This document shows, piece by piece, positions 22,480 through 33,722 of a DNA stretch of 64,000 nt. Origin of the DNA: Sphaerisporangium melleum (GTDB lineage: Bacteria > Actinomycetota > Actinomycetes > Streptosporangiales > Streptosporangiaceae). The position numbers and the translations under genes were made by a program. The notes beneath the pieces are model-generated. The model was not told the origin of the DNA, did not search any database, and worked only from the letters and a program-made list of their open reading frames with translations. Location of the stretch: assembly GCF_014646695.1 (NCBI RefSeq), contig NZ_BMNT01000039.1, forward strand, positions 1 to 64,000. Direction: 5' to 3'. The first letter of the stretch is position 1. Each line of letters opens with the position of its first letter.

Positions 22480-22607
22480 GTCAGGACTCCCCTCCGAGAA
22501 CACCGCTTCCGGTCAACGGACCCTACCGAATCGATCACGTCCGGTCCCGGAGTGTCACGGGAATGTAATCGATCGCCGATGCGGGCCCATCTGTTTAGAG
22601 TGTGCGC

Positions 22608-23084
22608 GTGGCAGAAAAGTTGCATCCCAGCGTGGCGAAGGTGTCCGCCGTCCTTCGCGAGCTCGGCGCGACCGGTGAGGTCGTCGTCCTGACCGATCCC
22701 GCTCCGACGGCCGCCACGGCCGCGGCGCAGCTCGGCTGCGAGGTCGGCGCGATCGCCAACAGCCTGGTCTTCGACGCCGACGGCGAGCCGCTGCTGGTGC
22801 TCACCAGCGGCGCCCACCGGGTGGACACCTCCCTGATCGCCGGAGTGGCCGGCGCCGCGAAGGTCCGGCGTGCCAGTCCCGACTTCGTCAAGGCCGCGAC
22901 CGGGCAGACGATCGGCGGGGTGGCCCCGGTCGGGCACCCGGCGCCGATCCGCACGCTGGTCGACACCTGGCTGGCCAAGCACGAGGTCGTCTGGGCCGCC
23001 GCCGGGCACGTCCACACGGTCTTCCCGACGACGTTCGACGAGCTGGTGCGGGTGACCGGCGGCACGCCGGTCGAGGTGGAGTGA
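22608..23084 (+). CDS. YbaK/EbsC-family aminoacyl-tRNA deacylase
   Basis: Likely trans-editing enzyme that removes mischarged amino acids from tRNA (YbaK acts on Cys-tRNAPro). 158 aa from GTG 22608; TAGAGT lies 6 nt upstream, so the mRNA is probably leaderless, though GTG 22602 is also in frame. The family core is AEKLHPSVAKVSAVLRELG, GCEVGAIANSLVF with the conserved K replaced as in the actinobacterial branch, and QTIGGVAPVGHP. Substrate not resolved. Confidence 0.85.
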   Translation: MAEKLHPSVAKVSAVLRELGATGEVVVLTDPAPTAATAAAQLGCEVGAIANSLVFDADGEPLLVLTSGAHRVDTSLIAGVAGAAKVRRASPDFVKAATGQTIGGVAPVGHPAPIRTLVDTWLAKHEVVWAAAGHVHTVFPTTFDELVRVTGGTPVEVE

Positions 23085-23124
23085 GTCAGGCAGGCCCGAT
23101 CGGCGTGCTGCTAGTGTGCGAAAA

Positions 23125-23679
23125 GTGATCGAACTGCGACGCGCCGGCCCCGAGGAGTTCGCCGCCTCGATCGCCACCGTGATCGACATCTACACGGTGG
23201 CGATGCGCCCGCCGGACGACCAGCTCTCGGGCCGGCAGAGCATCATGCGCCACCACGCCACCTACCCGGACTTCACCTGCCTGCTGGCCGAGGAGGCCGA
23301 TGGGGCCGTCATCGGCTTCGGGTACGGCTTCCACGGCTCGGCCGGCCAGTGGTGGCACGACGTCGTGCGCCGCGCGCTGGAGGAGCGCGAGGGCGCGCCG
23401 GCCGCGGCGGCCTGGTTCGACAACGCCCTGGAGATCGCCGAGGTCCACGTGCGCCCGGAGTACCAGGGCAAGGGCGTGGGGCGGCGGCTGGTGCACGGCC
23501 TGTGCGCGGGAAGGGGCGAGCGTACGGCGGTCATGTCCACCCACGACGAGCCGACGGCCGCGCGGCATCTCTACCGGCGGCTGGGCTTCGTCGACCTGAT
23601 CACGATGTACGTCTTCCCCGGCGGGTACGAGCGGTACGCCATCGTGGGCGCCCCGCTGCCCCTCCCCCCGATGCCCTGA
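23125..23679 (+). CDS. GNAT-family acetyltransferase
   Basis: 184 aa from GTG 23125, with TAGTGT 7 nt upstream and no SD (leaderless); a GTG at 23116 inside the -10 is less likely. The acetyl-CoA site is VHVRPEYQGKGVGRRLVHGL (motif A, Q-x-x-G-x-G), followed by HLYRRLGFVDL. The substrate cannot be told from sequence. Downstream of the YbaK-like gene with its own promoter. Confidence 0.85.
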   Translation: MIELRRAGPEEFAASIATVIDIYTVAMRPPDDQLSGRQSIMRHHATYPDFTCLLAEEADGAVIGFGYGFHGSAGQWWHDVVRRALEEREGAPAAAAWFDNALEIAEVHVRPEYQGKGVGRRLVHGLCAGRGERTAVMSTHDEPTAARHLYRRLGFVDLITMYVFPGGYERYAIVGAPLPLPPMP

Positions 23680-23960
23680 CCCCGCCGCTCTCCCCTACGG
23701 CTCCGCACCCCCTGGGCCCGCAGGCGCCGGACGCCCGCCGCTCTCGGCGTCGCGGTGACCGGAGGCGGGGTCCTGAGCCCGGCGCCCAGGACCCTGACCG
23801 CCGGGTGGCTCGACGTGCTCGTGCGCTGTCCATGAACGCTGACCGGGTCGGACGCCGTAGCCGGCATCGCCGTACCACGCCCCGCCAACCCGGCGCCGAT
23901 CACATCCCGCACATGGCCGCAGCGGGGAGCCGCGCCCGGTGAACGTACGCGATCACCGCG

Positions 23961-24887
23961 CTAGCCGACGGGAGCGGGGGCGGGCACCAGCGCCTGGTAG
24001 ACCTCGCGGGTCGCGCTCGACTTGTTGAAGGTGATGAAGTGGATGCCCGGCGCCCCCTCGTCGAGGAGGGTCTGGCACAGCTCGGCGGCGTGCTCGATGC
24101 CGAGGCGGCGCACCGCGGCCGGGTCGTCGGCCACGGCCTCGAACCGCGCCGCCACGTCGGGCGGGAACGGAGCCCCGGAGAGCTGCTCCGACCGGGCGAT
24201 CGTGCTCACCTGGGTGACCGGCATGATGCCGGGGATGATGGGCGTGTCGCAGCCCGCGGCGGCCACCCGGTCACGCAGGCGCAGGTAGTCCTCGGCGCGG
24301 AAGAACATCTGGGTGATGGCGTAGTCGGCGCCGGCCCGGCACTTGCGGACGAAGTACTCGGTGTCGGACTCCACGGACGGGGACCTCGGGTGCCGGTAGG
24401 GGAAGGCCGCGACGCCGACGCAGAAGTCGCCCGACTGGCGGATCAGGCGGACGAGGTCTTCGGCGTACGCGACGCCCTCGGGGTGCTTGGTCCACTCGGC
24501 CAGCGGGTCACGGCCGGGCGGGTCCCCGCGCACGGCGAGGATGTTGCGCACCCCGGCCCCGGCGAACCTGCCGACCAGGTGGCGCAGCTCGCGCACCGAG
24601 TGCTCGACGGCGGTGAAGTGCGCGACCGGCGTGAGCGTCGTCTCGTGGGCCAGCCGCTCGACGATCTCGACCGTGCGGTCGCGGGTCGAGCCGCCGGCGC
24701 CGTAGGTCACCGAGACGAAGGTCGGCTGCAGCCGCTCGAGGTCACGGATGACGTGCCACAGCTGCCGCTCCCCCGCGTCGGTCTTCGGAGGGAAGAACTC
24801 GAACGAGAACGAACGCCGCCCGGAGGCGAGCAGCTCCCGCACCGTCGGAACGCGGTCGGGAAGGACTGATGGACGACCCAGAGCCAT
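23961..24887 (-). CDS. metF: 5,10-methylenetetrahydrofolate reductase
   Basis: FAD enzyme that makes 5-methyl-THF for methionine synthesis. 308 aa with the conserved [12 protein letters not shown]-terminus (catalytic Glu), [27 protein letters not shown] and the TQMFF segment of the barrel. ATG 24887 is preceded by TAGCCT at 7 nt and no SD, so the transcript is probably leaderless. The 281-bp gap 23680-23960 after it holds nothing I recognise. Confidence 0.95.
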   Translation of the reverse strand: MALGRPSVLPDRVPTVRELLASGRRSFSFEFFPPKTDAGERQLWHVIRDLERLQPTFVSVTYGAGGSTRDRTVEIVERLAHETTLTPVAHFTAVEHSVRELRHLVGRFAGAGVRNILAVRGDPPGRDPLAEWTKHPEGVAYAEDLVRLIRQSGDFCVGVAAFPYRHPRSPSVESDTEYFVRKCRAGADYAITQMFFRAEDYLRLRDRVAAAGCDTPIIPGIMPVTQVSTIARSEQLSGAPFPPDVAARFEAVADDPAAVRRLGIEHAAELCQTLLDEGAPGIHFITFNKSSATREVYQALVPAPAPVG

Positions 24888-25219
24888 GCTGCCAAGGCTA
24901 CAGGTCCACGCCCTCGCGCACCGATCGCCAACGTGCGCTTTCTCGTCACGGTCCCATCGCCGGCCCTGATCGTGCGCCGCTCACGGCCGGTCGCGGCCGG
25001 GCCGGCGGCGTGCGGAAGGCCGCCGGGACAGGCCTGGTGAGGCGTGAAACCACAGTGCCACAGCGGTGTCGTCACGATTGTGGGCTCACCCGGGCGTGAC
25101 CGGCACGGTGGTCTCGCACTTCAGACCGTAACGGGGAACGCGCCTTCCCCGGCAGGCGCGTCTCGTAACACGAGGGGAGGCCGATCAGCGGCCCGTTGTG
25201 GGGCCGTTAATCTCAGAGC
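24888..25219. other. Divergent promoter region between metF and the polyprenyl synthase
   Basis: The 332-bp gap contains no credible gene. Leaderless -10 boxes sit at each end: TAGCCT (24900-24895, minus) for metF and TAATCT (25208-25213, plus) for the polyprenyl synthase. No strong palindrome was noticed. Confidence 0.5.
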
Positions 25220-26287
25220 ATGCCCACTTCCTTCGCCCTGTCGGACGTGTTCCTCGCCGAGGTGGACCAGCGCCTGCGAGCGTTCGTCGACCGGCAGCGC
25301 CCCCTGATCAGTGGTCCGGAGCTGAACCCTCTCCTCGAAGCCGCCGAGGACTTCCTGTCGGGCGGCAAGCGCCTGCGCCCGGCGTTCTGCTACTGGGGCT
25401 GGCGGGGCGCCGGCGGAGGCGACGACCCCGCGATCTTCACCGCCGCCGCCTCACTGGAGTTGCTCCAGGCGAGCGCCCTGATCCACGACGACGTCATGGA
25501 CGCCAGCGACCTGCGCCGGGGCCGGCCCGCGGCCCACCGCCGGTTCCAGGCGCTGCACGAGGAGTCCGGCTGGCAGGGGTCGGCCGAGCAGTTCGGCGAG
25601 GGTGCCGCGGTGCTGCTGGGCAGCCTCCTGCTGGTGTGGTCGAGCGAGATGTGGCGGACGAGCGGGCTGCCGGCCGCGTCGCTGGCCGCCGCCGAGAGGG
25701 TGCACGACCAGATGCGCACCGAGCTGATGTGCGGGCAGTACCTCGACCTGCTGGAGCAGGCGCACGGCGGCGGCACCTTCGAGAGCGCGCTGCGGGTCGC
25801 CCTGCACAAGAGCGGCAAGTACTCGGTGGAGCAGCCGCTGCGTCTCGGCCTGCTGCTGGCCGCGCGCGCCGAGGAGCCGTGGATCGACCGGCTGTGCGTG
25901 GACTACGGGCAGAAGGTGGGCATCGCCTTCCAGCTTCGCGACGACGTGCTCGGGGTGTTCGGCGACCCGGTGGAGACCGGCAAGCCGGCCGGGGACGACC
26001 TGCGCGAGGGCAAGCGGACGATGCTGATCGCCCGTGCGCTGTCGGAGGCGACGCCGCGGCAGGCGGCCGACGTGCGCCTGCTGCTCGGCGACCCCAAGCT
26101 GGAGGAGGACGGCGTCCGCCGGCTGCGGGAGATCATCGAGGAGACCGGCGCCCTCGCGGCGAGCGAGGAGATGATCAAGCGGTACCTGGACGACGCCCTG
26201 GCCTGCCTGGAGAGCGCGCCGATCACCGCCGAGGCCCGCGAAGCCCTGCGCGAGCTGGCCATCGCCGCGACCAGCCGCCGCAGCTGA
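25220..26287 (+). CDS. Polyprenyl (probably geranylgeranyl) diphosphate synthase
   Basis: Chain-elongating trans-prenyltransferase, 355 aa. First aspartate-rich motif DDVMD at 90-94, second motif FQLRDDVLGVFGD, and GKPAGDDLREGKRT. The residues just before the first motif are small (Ala/Ser), which in the family favours C20 or longer products; chain length is inferred. ATG 25220 lies 6 nt after TAATCT (leaderless). Its nearness to an Rv2175c homologue and a PknL-like kinase matches the M. tuberculosis idsA2-Rv2175c-pknL block. Confidence 0.92.
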   Translation: MPTSFALSDVFLAEVDQRLRAFVDRQRPLISGPELNPLLEAAEDFLSGGKRLRPAFCYWGWRGAGGGDDPAIFTAAASLELLQASALIHDDVMDASDLRRGRPAAHRRFQALHEESGWQGSAEQFGEGAAVLLGSLLLVWSSEMWRTSGLPAASLAAAERVHDQMRTELMCGQYLDLLEQAHGGGTFESALRVALHKSGKYSVEQPLRLGLLLAARAEEPWIDRLCVDYGQKVGIAFQLRDDVLGVFGDPVETGKPAGDDLREGKRTMLIARALSEATPRQAADVRLLLGDPKLEEDGVRRLREIIEETGALAASEEMIKRYLDDALACLESAPITAEAREALRELAIAATSRRS

Positions 26288-26349
26288 CCGCGCCGCCGCC
26301 CGCGGAACCCATGCGTCCGCGGGCGGGCGGTGGAACGAGCCAGGACGCG

Positions 26350-26988
26350 TCAGGCGGGAGCCAGGCGGCGGGCGAACTCCGCCGCGGCGGCGCCGGGGTC
26401 CTCGGCCTCGGTGATGGCGCGCACCACCACGACGCGGGTCGCCCCGTAGGACAGGACGTCGTCCAGATTGCCCAGGTCGATGCCGCCGATGCCGAACCAC
26501 GGCCGGTCGCCCGGCAGGCCCGCGGCGTGCTTGAGCAGCTCGGGGCCGGGCGCGAAACGGCCCGGTTTGGTGGGCGTCGGCCAGATCGGACCGCAGCAGA
26601 AGTAGTCGACCCCCTCCTCCTGCGCCGCGGCGGAGGCCTCGGCCTCGCTGTGGGTGGAGCGGCCGATCAGGACATCGGGCCCGAGGATGTCGCGCGCGAC
26701 CGCCACGGGCAGGTCGTCCTGGCCGAGGTGCAGCACGTCGGGCCGGGCCGCGTAGGCGATGTCGGCCCGGTCGTTGACCGCGAGCAGGGCTCCGTGCCGG
26801 TCGCAGGCCGCGCGGAAGACCTCCAGCAGGTCCAGCTCCTCGCGGGCCTCAAGGCCCTTCTCGCGGAGCTGGACGATGTCCACGCCGTTCGCCAGGACGG
26901 CGTCCAGAAAGGACGGCAGGTCGCCCTGGCGGCGGCGTCCATCGGTGCAGAGGTAGAGCCGCGCGTCAGAAAGCGAGCGCTTGGGCAC
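26350..26988 (-). CDS. thiE: Thiamine phosphate synthase
   Basis: Joins hydroxymethylpyrimidine diphosphate to thiazole phosphate. 212 aa TIM barrel with VDIVQLREK, the diphosphate loop [10 protein letters not shown], and [15 protein letters not shown] 26988 with GAGGTGA 6 nt upstream. It overlaps the 3' end of the Rv2175c-like gene by 23 bp. The rest of the thiazole branch (thiO-thiS-thiG) is 2 kb away on the other strand under a TPP riboswitch. Confidence 0.94.
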   Translation of the reverse strand: MPKRSLSDARLYLCTDGRRRQGDLPSFLDAVLANGVDIVQLREKGLEAREELDLLEVFRAACDRHGALLAVNDRADIAYAARPDVLHLGQDDLPVAVARDILGPDVLIGRSTHSEAEASAAAQEEGVDYFCCGPIWPTPTKPGRFAPGPELLKHAAGLPGDRPWFGIGGIDLGNLDDVLSYGATRVVVVRAITEAEDPGAAAAEFARRLAPA

Positions 26989-27340
26989 GCCGCTTCACCT
27001 CGGTGTGCCGACCTGCGAGGATCGCGTCGACCGGCGCTCCCGGCAGGGAGTCGTCGGCGGTGAACAACCAGCGCAGGGCCGCGACGTCGTCGTACCCCGA
27101 GTCGGACAGGACGGTGAGTGTGCCTGGCAGGCCCTTCACCACATCGTTACCTGCGATGAACTTCGCGGGAACCTCCGGCTCGGGTCCGCCACGGCGGACG
27201 CCGATCAGCTTCTTGTCCTTGAGAAGCTGCTTGGCCCGGCCGATGCTGAGCCCGAGCCGCCGGCCCACTTCGGTGAGGGGAAGCCATTCCCCTACGAGCT
27301 GGTCGGTTTCCCGGTCGATCTGCGCAACAGAAAGCGTCAC
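26966..27340 (-). CDS. Rv2175c-family DNA-binding protein
   Basis: 124 aa with an N-terminal helix-turn-helix ([25 protein letters not shown]) and a C-terminal domain ending [10 protein letters not shown]. In M. tuberculosis Rv2175c is a DNA-binding substrate of the kinase PknL, which phosphorylates a threonine near its N-terminus; here Thr2 and Thr12 are candidates. GTG 27340 has TAGTTG 7 nt upstream (leaderless). The PknL-like kinase lies 4 kb away, with thi genes between. Confidence 0.88.
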   Translation of the reverse strand: MTLSVAQIDRETDQLVGEWLPLTEVGRRLGLSIGRAKQLLKDKKLIGVRRGGPEPEVPAKFIAGNDVVKGLPGTLTVLSDSGYDDVAALRWLFTADDSLPGAPVDAILAGRHTEVKRRAQALAF

Positions 27341-27388
27341 GCCACCACAACTACCACGTCGCGCGAGTTCTCAAACACCCGGCAGGGG

Positions 27389-28558
27389 TCACAGGCAGTC
27401 GCGCAAGGGTATCGAGGGGTCCATCGCGCGATCGACGTCAAGTCTTTGCCCTCCTTCGACGATGCGGCGGCCCTGTACCAGGTCACGGGGACGGTCGACG
27501 GTGAGGATGGCGGCCAGCCGGTCGTCCTCGGTGAGCCAGAACGCCGCCCACTTGCGGCCGGCGCCGGGGTCTCCGCGCATGACCAGCCGGGCGCCCTCGT
27601 GGTTTCCGGCGTACTGGACCATGCGGCCGAACTGCTCCGACCAGAAGTAGGGCACCGGGTCGTAGATCGCGCAGTCGCCGAGGAGGCTGGCCACGGCGGT
27701 CTCGGGCGCGTTCAGCGCGGTGTCCCAGTGCTCCACGCGCATGCGGCGCCCGAAGCGGCGCGACCACCAGGCCGCGCAGTCGCCCGCCGCCACCACGCGG
27801 TCCATCGAGGTGCGCAGCCGCTCGTCGACGACGACGCCGTTGTCCAGTTCGAGGCCCGAGCCGGCCAGCCACGCGACGTTGGGACGCACGCCGATGCCGG
27901 TCACGACGACGTCGGCGGGGATCCACGAGCCGTCCATCATGGTGAGGCCGCCGGGGTCGACCGAGCCGACCATGGTGCCGAGCAGCAGTTCGATGCCCGC
28001 CTCGGCGTACCAGGGGGCGGTGCAGGCGCCGACCTCGGGGCCGAGGGCCGCGCTGAGCGGGGCGGCCGCGGCCTCGACGACGGTCACCCGGCAGCCGGCG
28101 CGCTGGGCGGCGGTGGCGACCTCGGCGCCGATCCAGCCCGCGCCCACGACGACGACACGGGCACCGGGCACCAGCGCGGCGCGCAGGGCGAGCGCGTCAT
28201 CGATGGTGCGCAGCACGTACTGCGGGCCCTCGCCGCGCAGCCGGATCGGAGAGGCGCCGGTGGCGATCACCAGGCCCTCGTACTCCAGCTCGCCCTCGGT
28301 GGTCTCCACGGTGCCCTCGCGCAGGCCCTTGGCGGAGACGTCGGTGCGCACATCGATGTTGAGCGCGCCGAGGTCGGAGTCCACCTCGGTGGAGTCCAGA
28401 TCGCCCAGCAACACCGCCTTGGACAGGGGAGGCCGGTCATACGGACGATGGGCCTCCTCCCCGATCAGGGTGACGCGCCCTCGGTATCCGCGCGCCCGTA
28501 GAGCCTCGACACTCCGCACGCCGGCCAGTCCGGCTCCCACCACCACGACATGATTCAC
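27389..28558 (-). CDS. Ferredoxin-reductase-like FAD/NAD(P)H oxidoreductase
   Basis: 389 aa with two dinucleotide-binding folds: VVVVGAGLAGVRSVEALR (FAD, residues 4 on) and VVVVGAGWIGAEVATAA (NADH), plus IGEEAHRPYDRPPLSK and VAAGDCAAW typical of ferredoxin/rubredoxin and dioxygenase reductases. A C-terminal reductase domain follows (HWDTALNAPETAVASLLG). Partner unknown; no ferredoxin or P450 is adjacent. GTG 28558 lies 6 nt after TAGGGT (leaderless). Divergent from the thiO operon. Confidence 0.88.
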   Translation of the reverse strand: MNHVVVVGAGLAGVRSVEALRARGYRGRVTLIGEEAHRPYDRPPLSKAVLLGDLDSTEVDSDLGALNIDVRTDVSAKGLREGTVETTEGELEYEGLVIATGASPIRLRGEGPQYVLRTIDDALALRAALVPGARVVVVGAGWIGAEVATAAQRAGCRVTVVEAAAAPLSAALGPEVGACTAPWYAEAGIELLLGTMVGSVDPGGLTMMDGSWIPADVVVTGIGVRPNVAWLAGSGLELDNGVVVDERLRTSMDRVVAAGDCAAWWSRRFGRRMRVEHWDTALNAPETAVASLLGDCAIYDPVPYFWSEQFGRMVQYAGNHEGARLVMRGDPGAGRKWAAFWLTEDDRLAAILTVDRPRDLVQGRRIVEGGQRLDVDRAMDPSIPLRDCL

Positions 28559-28732
28559 AACTTGACCCTAAGCGGCGAGGATGGTAACTCGCCAACGGCG
28601 ATTTGGTAACAAATTAGCTCACTAACCCATACGGCCAGTAATGAGACTGCTCATGCGGTAGCGCAAGCCGTACCCGGGGAGGAATGCCCGGGTCCGCGGA
28701 CACTTCCGGGCGGGAATACCCTTGGGTGGACA

Positions 28733-28830
28733 GTACGCGCGGGAGCCCGGCGGAACCGGGCTGAGAGGAGGGCTCGCGGCCCTCGACCGCCAGGAACCTG
28801 ATCCGGATCATGCCGGCGAAGGGAGCGGAT
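28733..28830 (+). promoter_or_regulatory. TPP riboswitch (THI element)
   Basis: The conserved elements are all visible: CGGGAGCCCGG, CCGGGCTGAGAGGA, then GAACCTGATCCGGATCATGC and CCGGCGAAGGGAG. The closing 3' strand GGGAG is also the SD of thiO, whose ATG is at 28835, so thiamine diphosphate binding should block translation directly. No separate terminator is seen between the aptamer and thiO. Confidence 0.95.
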
Positions 28831-28834
28831 CTCC

Positions 28835-30091
28835 ATGGACTCACCACACGCGACGGCGCCCTCCGGCGGCGGCAGCGGCGGTGCCGACCTGGTCGTGGTG
28901 GGCGGCGGCGTCATCGGCCTGTCGATCGCCTGGCGGGCCGCGCGCGAGGGCCGCGGCGTCATCGTCATCGACCCGGCGCCCGGGTCGGGCGCCTCGCACG
29001 CGGCGGCGGGCATGCTCGCCCCGGTGAGCGAGGTGACCTACACCGAGGAGCCCCTGCTGCGGCTGGGCCTGGCCTCGCTGGCCCGCTGGCCGGCGTTCGC
29101 GGCCGAGCTGTCGGAGGAGGCCGGCATGGACGTCGACCACCGCACCGACGGCACGCTCGACGTGGCCTTCACCGCCGACGACCTGGTGGCGCTGGAGGAG
29201 ATGGCCGGCTTCCTGGAGAAGCTCTCCCTGCCCGTCGAGCGCCTCACCGGGCGCGAGTGCCGCCGGGCGGAGCCGATGCTCGCCCCCGGTGTGCGCGGCG
29301 GCATCCTGGCCTCGGGCGATGCCTGGGTCGACCCGCGCCGGGTGACGGCCGCCCTGCTCGCCGCCCTGGCCCGCCGCGGCGTACAGATCGTGACCGACCG
29401 GGTGACCGGGCTGGTCACCACCGACCGGACGGTGACCGGCGTGCGGTGCGCGTCCGGCGCGACGTTCTGGGCCGGCCTCGTGGTGCTGGCCGCCGGGGCC
29501 TGGTCGGGCTCGCTGGACGGCCTGCCGCCGGAGGCGCTCCCGCCGGTGCGGCCGGTGAAGGGGCAGATCATGCGGCTGCGGGGCGCGCCGGGCCTCCTTA
29601 CCCGGTGCGTGCGCGGCATGGTGCACGGCTCACGTGCCTACCTGGTGCCGCGCGGCGACGGCGAGATCGTCCTCGGCGCCACGCAGGAGGAGATGGGGTT
29701 CGACACACGGGTGACCGCCGGGGCCCTGTGGGAGTTGCTGCGCGACGCCCGTGAGCTGGTGCCCGGCATCACCGAGCTGGAAGTCGCCGACGTGTCGGCG
29801 GGGCTGCGCCCGGGGACGCCGGACAACCTGCCGGTCATCGGGCCGAGCGGCCTGGACGGGCTGGTCCTGGCGACCGGCCACCACCGCGGCGGCGTCCTGC
29901 TGGCCCCGCTCACCGCGGACCTGGCCACCGCGGCCTTCGGCCCCGGCCCCGCGCGGTCCATGGAGCGCACAACGCCCGCGGAGCGGGCGGAGCCCGCGAA
30001 GCCCACATGGCCGGCACAGCCCGCGGATCACGCGTGGCCTGACGGCCTCGCGCCGCTGGCCGCGCTCTGTGCCCCGTCGCGTTTCTCCTGA
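28835..30091 (+). CDS. thiO: Glycine oxidase, thiamine thiazole synthesis
   Basis: FAD enzyme that oxidises glycine to dehydroglycine for the thiazole ring. 418 aa with the Rossmann motif VVVGGGVIGLSIAWR (20-34), PVKGQIMRLRG, and GLRPGTPDNLPVIGPSG. ATG immediately follows the TPP riboswitch. A C-terminal tail of about 45 residues (from about 374) is Pro/Ala/Glu/Trp-rich and not part of the fold. First gene of thiO-thiS-thiG. Confidence 0.93.
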   Translation: MDSPHATAPSGGGSGGADLVVVGGGVIGLSIAWRAAREGRGVIVIDPAPGSGASHAAAGMLAPVSEVTYTEEPLLRLGLASLARWPAFAAELSEEAGMDVDHRTDGTLDVAFTADDLVALEEMAGFLEKLSLPVERLTGRECRRAEPMLAPGVRGGILASGDAWVDPRRVTAALLAALARRGVQIVTDRVTGLVTTDRTVTGVRCASGATFWAGLVVLAAGAWSGSLDGLPPEALPPVRPVKGQIMRLRGAPGLLTRCVRGMVHGSRAYLVPRGDGEIVLGATQEEMGFDTRVTAGALWELLRDARELVPGITELEVADVSAGLRPGTPDNLPVIGPSGLDGLVLATGHHRGGVLLAPLTADLATAAFGPGPARSMERTTPAERAEPAKPTWPAQPADHAWPDGLAPLAALCAPSRFS

Positions 30092-30237
30092 CCACTCGGG
30101 GCACCGTCCCGCCCCTCCTCTCCCCCCCTCGAACGCCCGCACGAACCTCGAACCGACCCGAACGCAGCTCGAACGAAGGAGGAACGGGGCCCGCGCCCCT
30201 GGCGATGCGGCCAGGGCTCCCCCGCCCCGGAACGCCG

Positions 30238-31351
<1,114 letters not shown>

Positions 31352-31444
31352 CAACGACGAGCCCTTCGGGACGGGAGAACATGTCGGCATCGGTTTGGGA
31401 TGTGCTTGCCCTCGGCCTGGCAAACCGCCCGTAAACTCACTCCC

Positions 31445-33358
31445 GTGGACACGACGGTTGCGGACCCCCTTCTAGGGCGGCTGCTGGACGGGCGTTATCG
31501 GGTCGAGTCCCGGATCGCCCGGGGCGGCATGGCCGCCGTCTACCTCGCGCTGGACGTCCGGCTCGACCGCACGGTCGCCCTGAAGGTCATGCACCCCTCG
31601 CTCGCCGAGGACCCCGATTTCGTGCGGCGTTTCATCGGCGAGGCCAAGTCCGTGGCCAGCCTGTCGCACCCGAACGTCGTCCATGTCTTCGACCAGGGCG
31701 CCGACGCCGGCAACGTCTATCTGTCGATGGAGTACGTCCCCGGGCGCACCATGCGCGACGTGCTGCGCGAGCGCGGCCGCCTGCCCGCGCGCGAGGCCCT
31801 GGAGATCATGATCCCGGTGCTGGCCGCCCTCGGCGCCGCGCATCAGACCGGCATGGTGCACCGGGACGTCAAGCCGGAGAACGTCCTGCTCAGCGACGAC
31901 GGCCGGGTCAAGGTGGCCGATTTCGGGCTGGCCCGCGCCATCGACGCGGGCAACCAGACCAAGACCGGTGTCATGATCGGCACTATCGCGTACATGTCGC
32001 CCGAGCAGGTCACCTCTGGGGTGGCCGACACGCGCAGCGACGTGTACGCCGCTGGGGTGATGCTGTTCGAGCTGCTGACCGGGCAGCAGCCCTACCTGGG
32101 CGAGAGCCCCATGTCGGTGGCCTACCGCCACGTCCACGACCGGGTGCCCGCGCCGTCGACGCTCGTGCCGGGCGTCCCGGCCGCGCTCGACGCGCTGGTG
32201 CTGGCGGCGACCGACCGCGACCCCGCGCGCCGGCCGACCGACGCGACCGCGATGCTCGTCGCCGCCGTCGAGACCCACCGGGTGATGCCGCACGACTCCA
32301 CGCCGCAGCGCCCGCTTCCCGGCGCGACGTCGCCCTCCATGCCCCGCGGGTTCGGCGCCCCGCCCGCCAACCCGACGATGGTCGCCTCACGCACCGAGAT
32401 GCTGGCCGCCCCCGAGATCGCCCCGCCCGCGCCCGCCAGGCGCCGCGGCGTGCGGCCCGTCTGGTTCCTGGCCGCGCTGGCGGTCGTCATGGTCGCCGCG
32501 ATCGCCGGCACCGGCTGGTGGTTCTCCGAGGGCCGGTACACCAAGGTCCCCGAACTGCTCGGCCTCAACGTCGCGCTGGCCAAGGCGCAGGCCGAGAAGC
32601 AGGGCTTCACCGTCAAGATCGGCCCGGCCGAGCACGACGACAAGCTCGCCGAGGACAAGGTGCTGCGCAGTGACCCCGAGCCGGGCAAAGAGGTGCTGAA
32701 GGACGCCGTCATCACCCTCATCCCGTCCTCCGGGCCGGTGAAGGTCCCGGTGCCGAACGTGGTCAACCTCTCCGAGGGCGACGCGCGGGCCAAGATCTCC
32801 GAGGTCGGTCTCACGCCGGGCAGCGTGAGCCGGGTGCCGAGCGACACCGTCCAGCGTGGTCTGGTGATGCGCACCAGCCCGGCCGTGGGCACCAGGCTCC
32901 GCGAGGGCAGCAAGGTGCAGCTCGTGCTCAGCGCCGGGCTGCTGATGCCCGACGTCAGCGAGATGCAGTGCGACCAGGCCGACGCCTTCCTGCGGCAGAA
33001 GGGCTTCAACCCGACGGTCGTCCAGCAGACCGACCAGGCCCAGCCCAACACGATCATCGCGCAGGTCCCCGCGGCCCGCGCCGAGGTGACGGCCGGGCAG
33101 GCGGTGCAGCTCACCTGCTCCAAGGGACCCGACACCGGCTTCCACTGGCCCTGGGAGAACCCGGACAACGCCCAGCCCGGCCAGGCCCTGGTGCCCATCC
33201 CGGACGTCCGCTTCAAGAAGGTCACCGACGCCGTGAGCGAGCTGCGCACCGCGGGCTTCCGGGTCCGGGTCCGCAAGATCGCCGGGACCGGTGCGGTGGT
33301 CGCGGAGAACCCCCTCGGCCAGGCCCCGGCCGGCACCCGCGTCACCATCTGGCACTGA
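31445..33358 (+). CDS. pknL: PASTA-domain Ser/Thr protein kinase (PknL-like)
   Basis: Membrane sensor kinase. 637 aa from GTG 31445, which lies 7 nt after TAAACT (leaderless). Kinase domain about 17-280: glycine loop [11 protein letters not shown], Lys47, HRDVKPEN (Asp141), [17 protein letters not shown] Pro/Ala-rich linker leads to one membrane helix (about 339-360) and four extracellular PASTA repeats that should bind muropeptides. The name rests on shared synteny with Rv2175c; PknB is the other possibility, but no pbpA/rodA/pstP neighbours are present. Confidence 0.9.
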   Translation: MDTTVADPLLGRLLDGRYRVESRIARGGMAAVYLALDVRLDRTVALKVMHPSLAEDPDFVRRFIGEAKSVASLSHPNVVHVFDQGADAGNVYLSMEYVPGRTMRDVLRERGRLPAREALEIMIPVLAALGAAHQTGMVHRDVKPENVLLSDDGRVKVADFGLARAIDAGNQTKTGVMIGTIAYMSPEQVTSGVADTRSDVYAAGVMLFELLTGQQPYLGESPMSVAYRHVHDRVPAPSTLVPGVPAALDALVLAATDRDPARRPTDATAMLVAAVETHRVMPHDSTPQRPLPGATSPSMPRGFGAPPANPTMVASRTEMLAAPEIAPPAPARRRGVRPVWFLAALAVVMVAAIAGTGWWFSEGRYTKVPELLGLNVALAKAQAEKQGFTVKIGPAEHDDKLAEDKVLRSDPEPGKEVLKDAVITLIPSSGPVKVPVPNVVNLSEGDARAKISEVGLTPGSVSRVPSDTVQRGLVMRTSPAVGTRLREGSKVQLVLSAGLLMPDVSEMQCDQADAFLRQKGFNPTVVQQTDQAQPNTIIAQVPAARAEVTAGQAVQLTCSKGPDTGFHWPWENPDNAQPGQALVPIPDVRFKKVTDAVSELRTAGFRVRVRKIAGTGAVVAENPLGQAPAGTRVTIWH

Positions 33359-33454
33359 CCGCCGCTGACCCGTGATCGCCCTCATGGAGGGCGTCGCAGC
33401 GGGATCTCGCAGGCCGGCGGGGACGGCATGCGTCCTCGCCGGCGATCCTCGGCA

Positions 33455-33502
33455 CGGCGTCCCGATCCGCCGGCGCTGATCGGCCCCGGGATCGGGACGC
33501 CG
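33455..33502. terminator. Bidirectional hairpin after the kinase gene
   Basis: A perfect 14-bp stem (CGGCGTCCCGATCC, 33455-33468, with its complement at 33489-33502) and a 20-nt loop between convergent pknL and the HTH gene. The remaining gap, 33359-33722, shows a second smaller GC hairpin near 33615 and no gene. Confidence 0.7.
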
Positions 33503-33722
33503 GCCGACGCGTGCGCACTCTCGGGAGAACGTGCCCATGTCGCGGCGTGGCCGGTCTACCGGCGTTGCGGCGAGCGGTGGGTGGCGTGGCACCTCGACAG
33601 CGCCGCCTCGCGCCGGCGACACGCCGGCGGCCACCGGCCCTGAGGTGTACGCCGAGCGCACCATGGCGACGGACTCGGGAACGGCTCCCCGACCTGGCCC
33701 CCGATGGGCCGGACGGGACCGG

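Noticed and set aside
30205-30237. Eleven-residue extension of ThiS
   Set aside because: ThiS proteins begin at the first beta strand (MNVLING); the extra residues are Pro/Gly/Arg-rich and the upstream SD is about 18 nt away.
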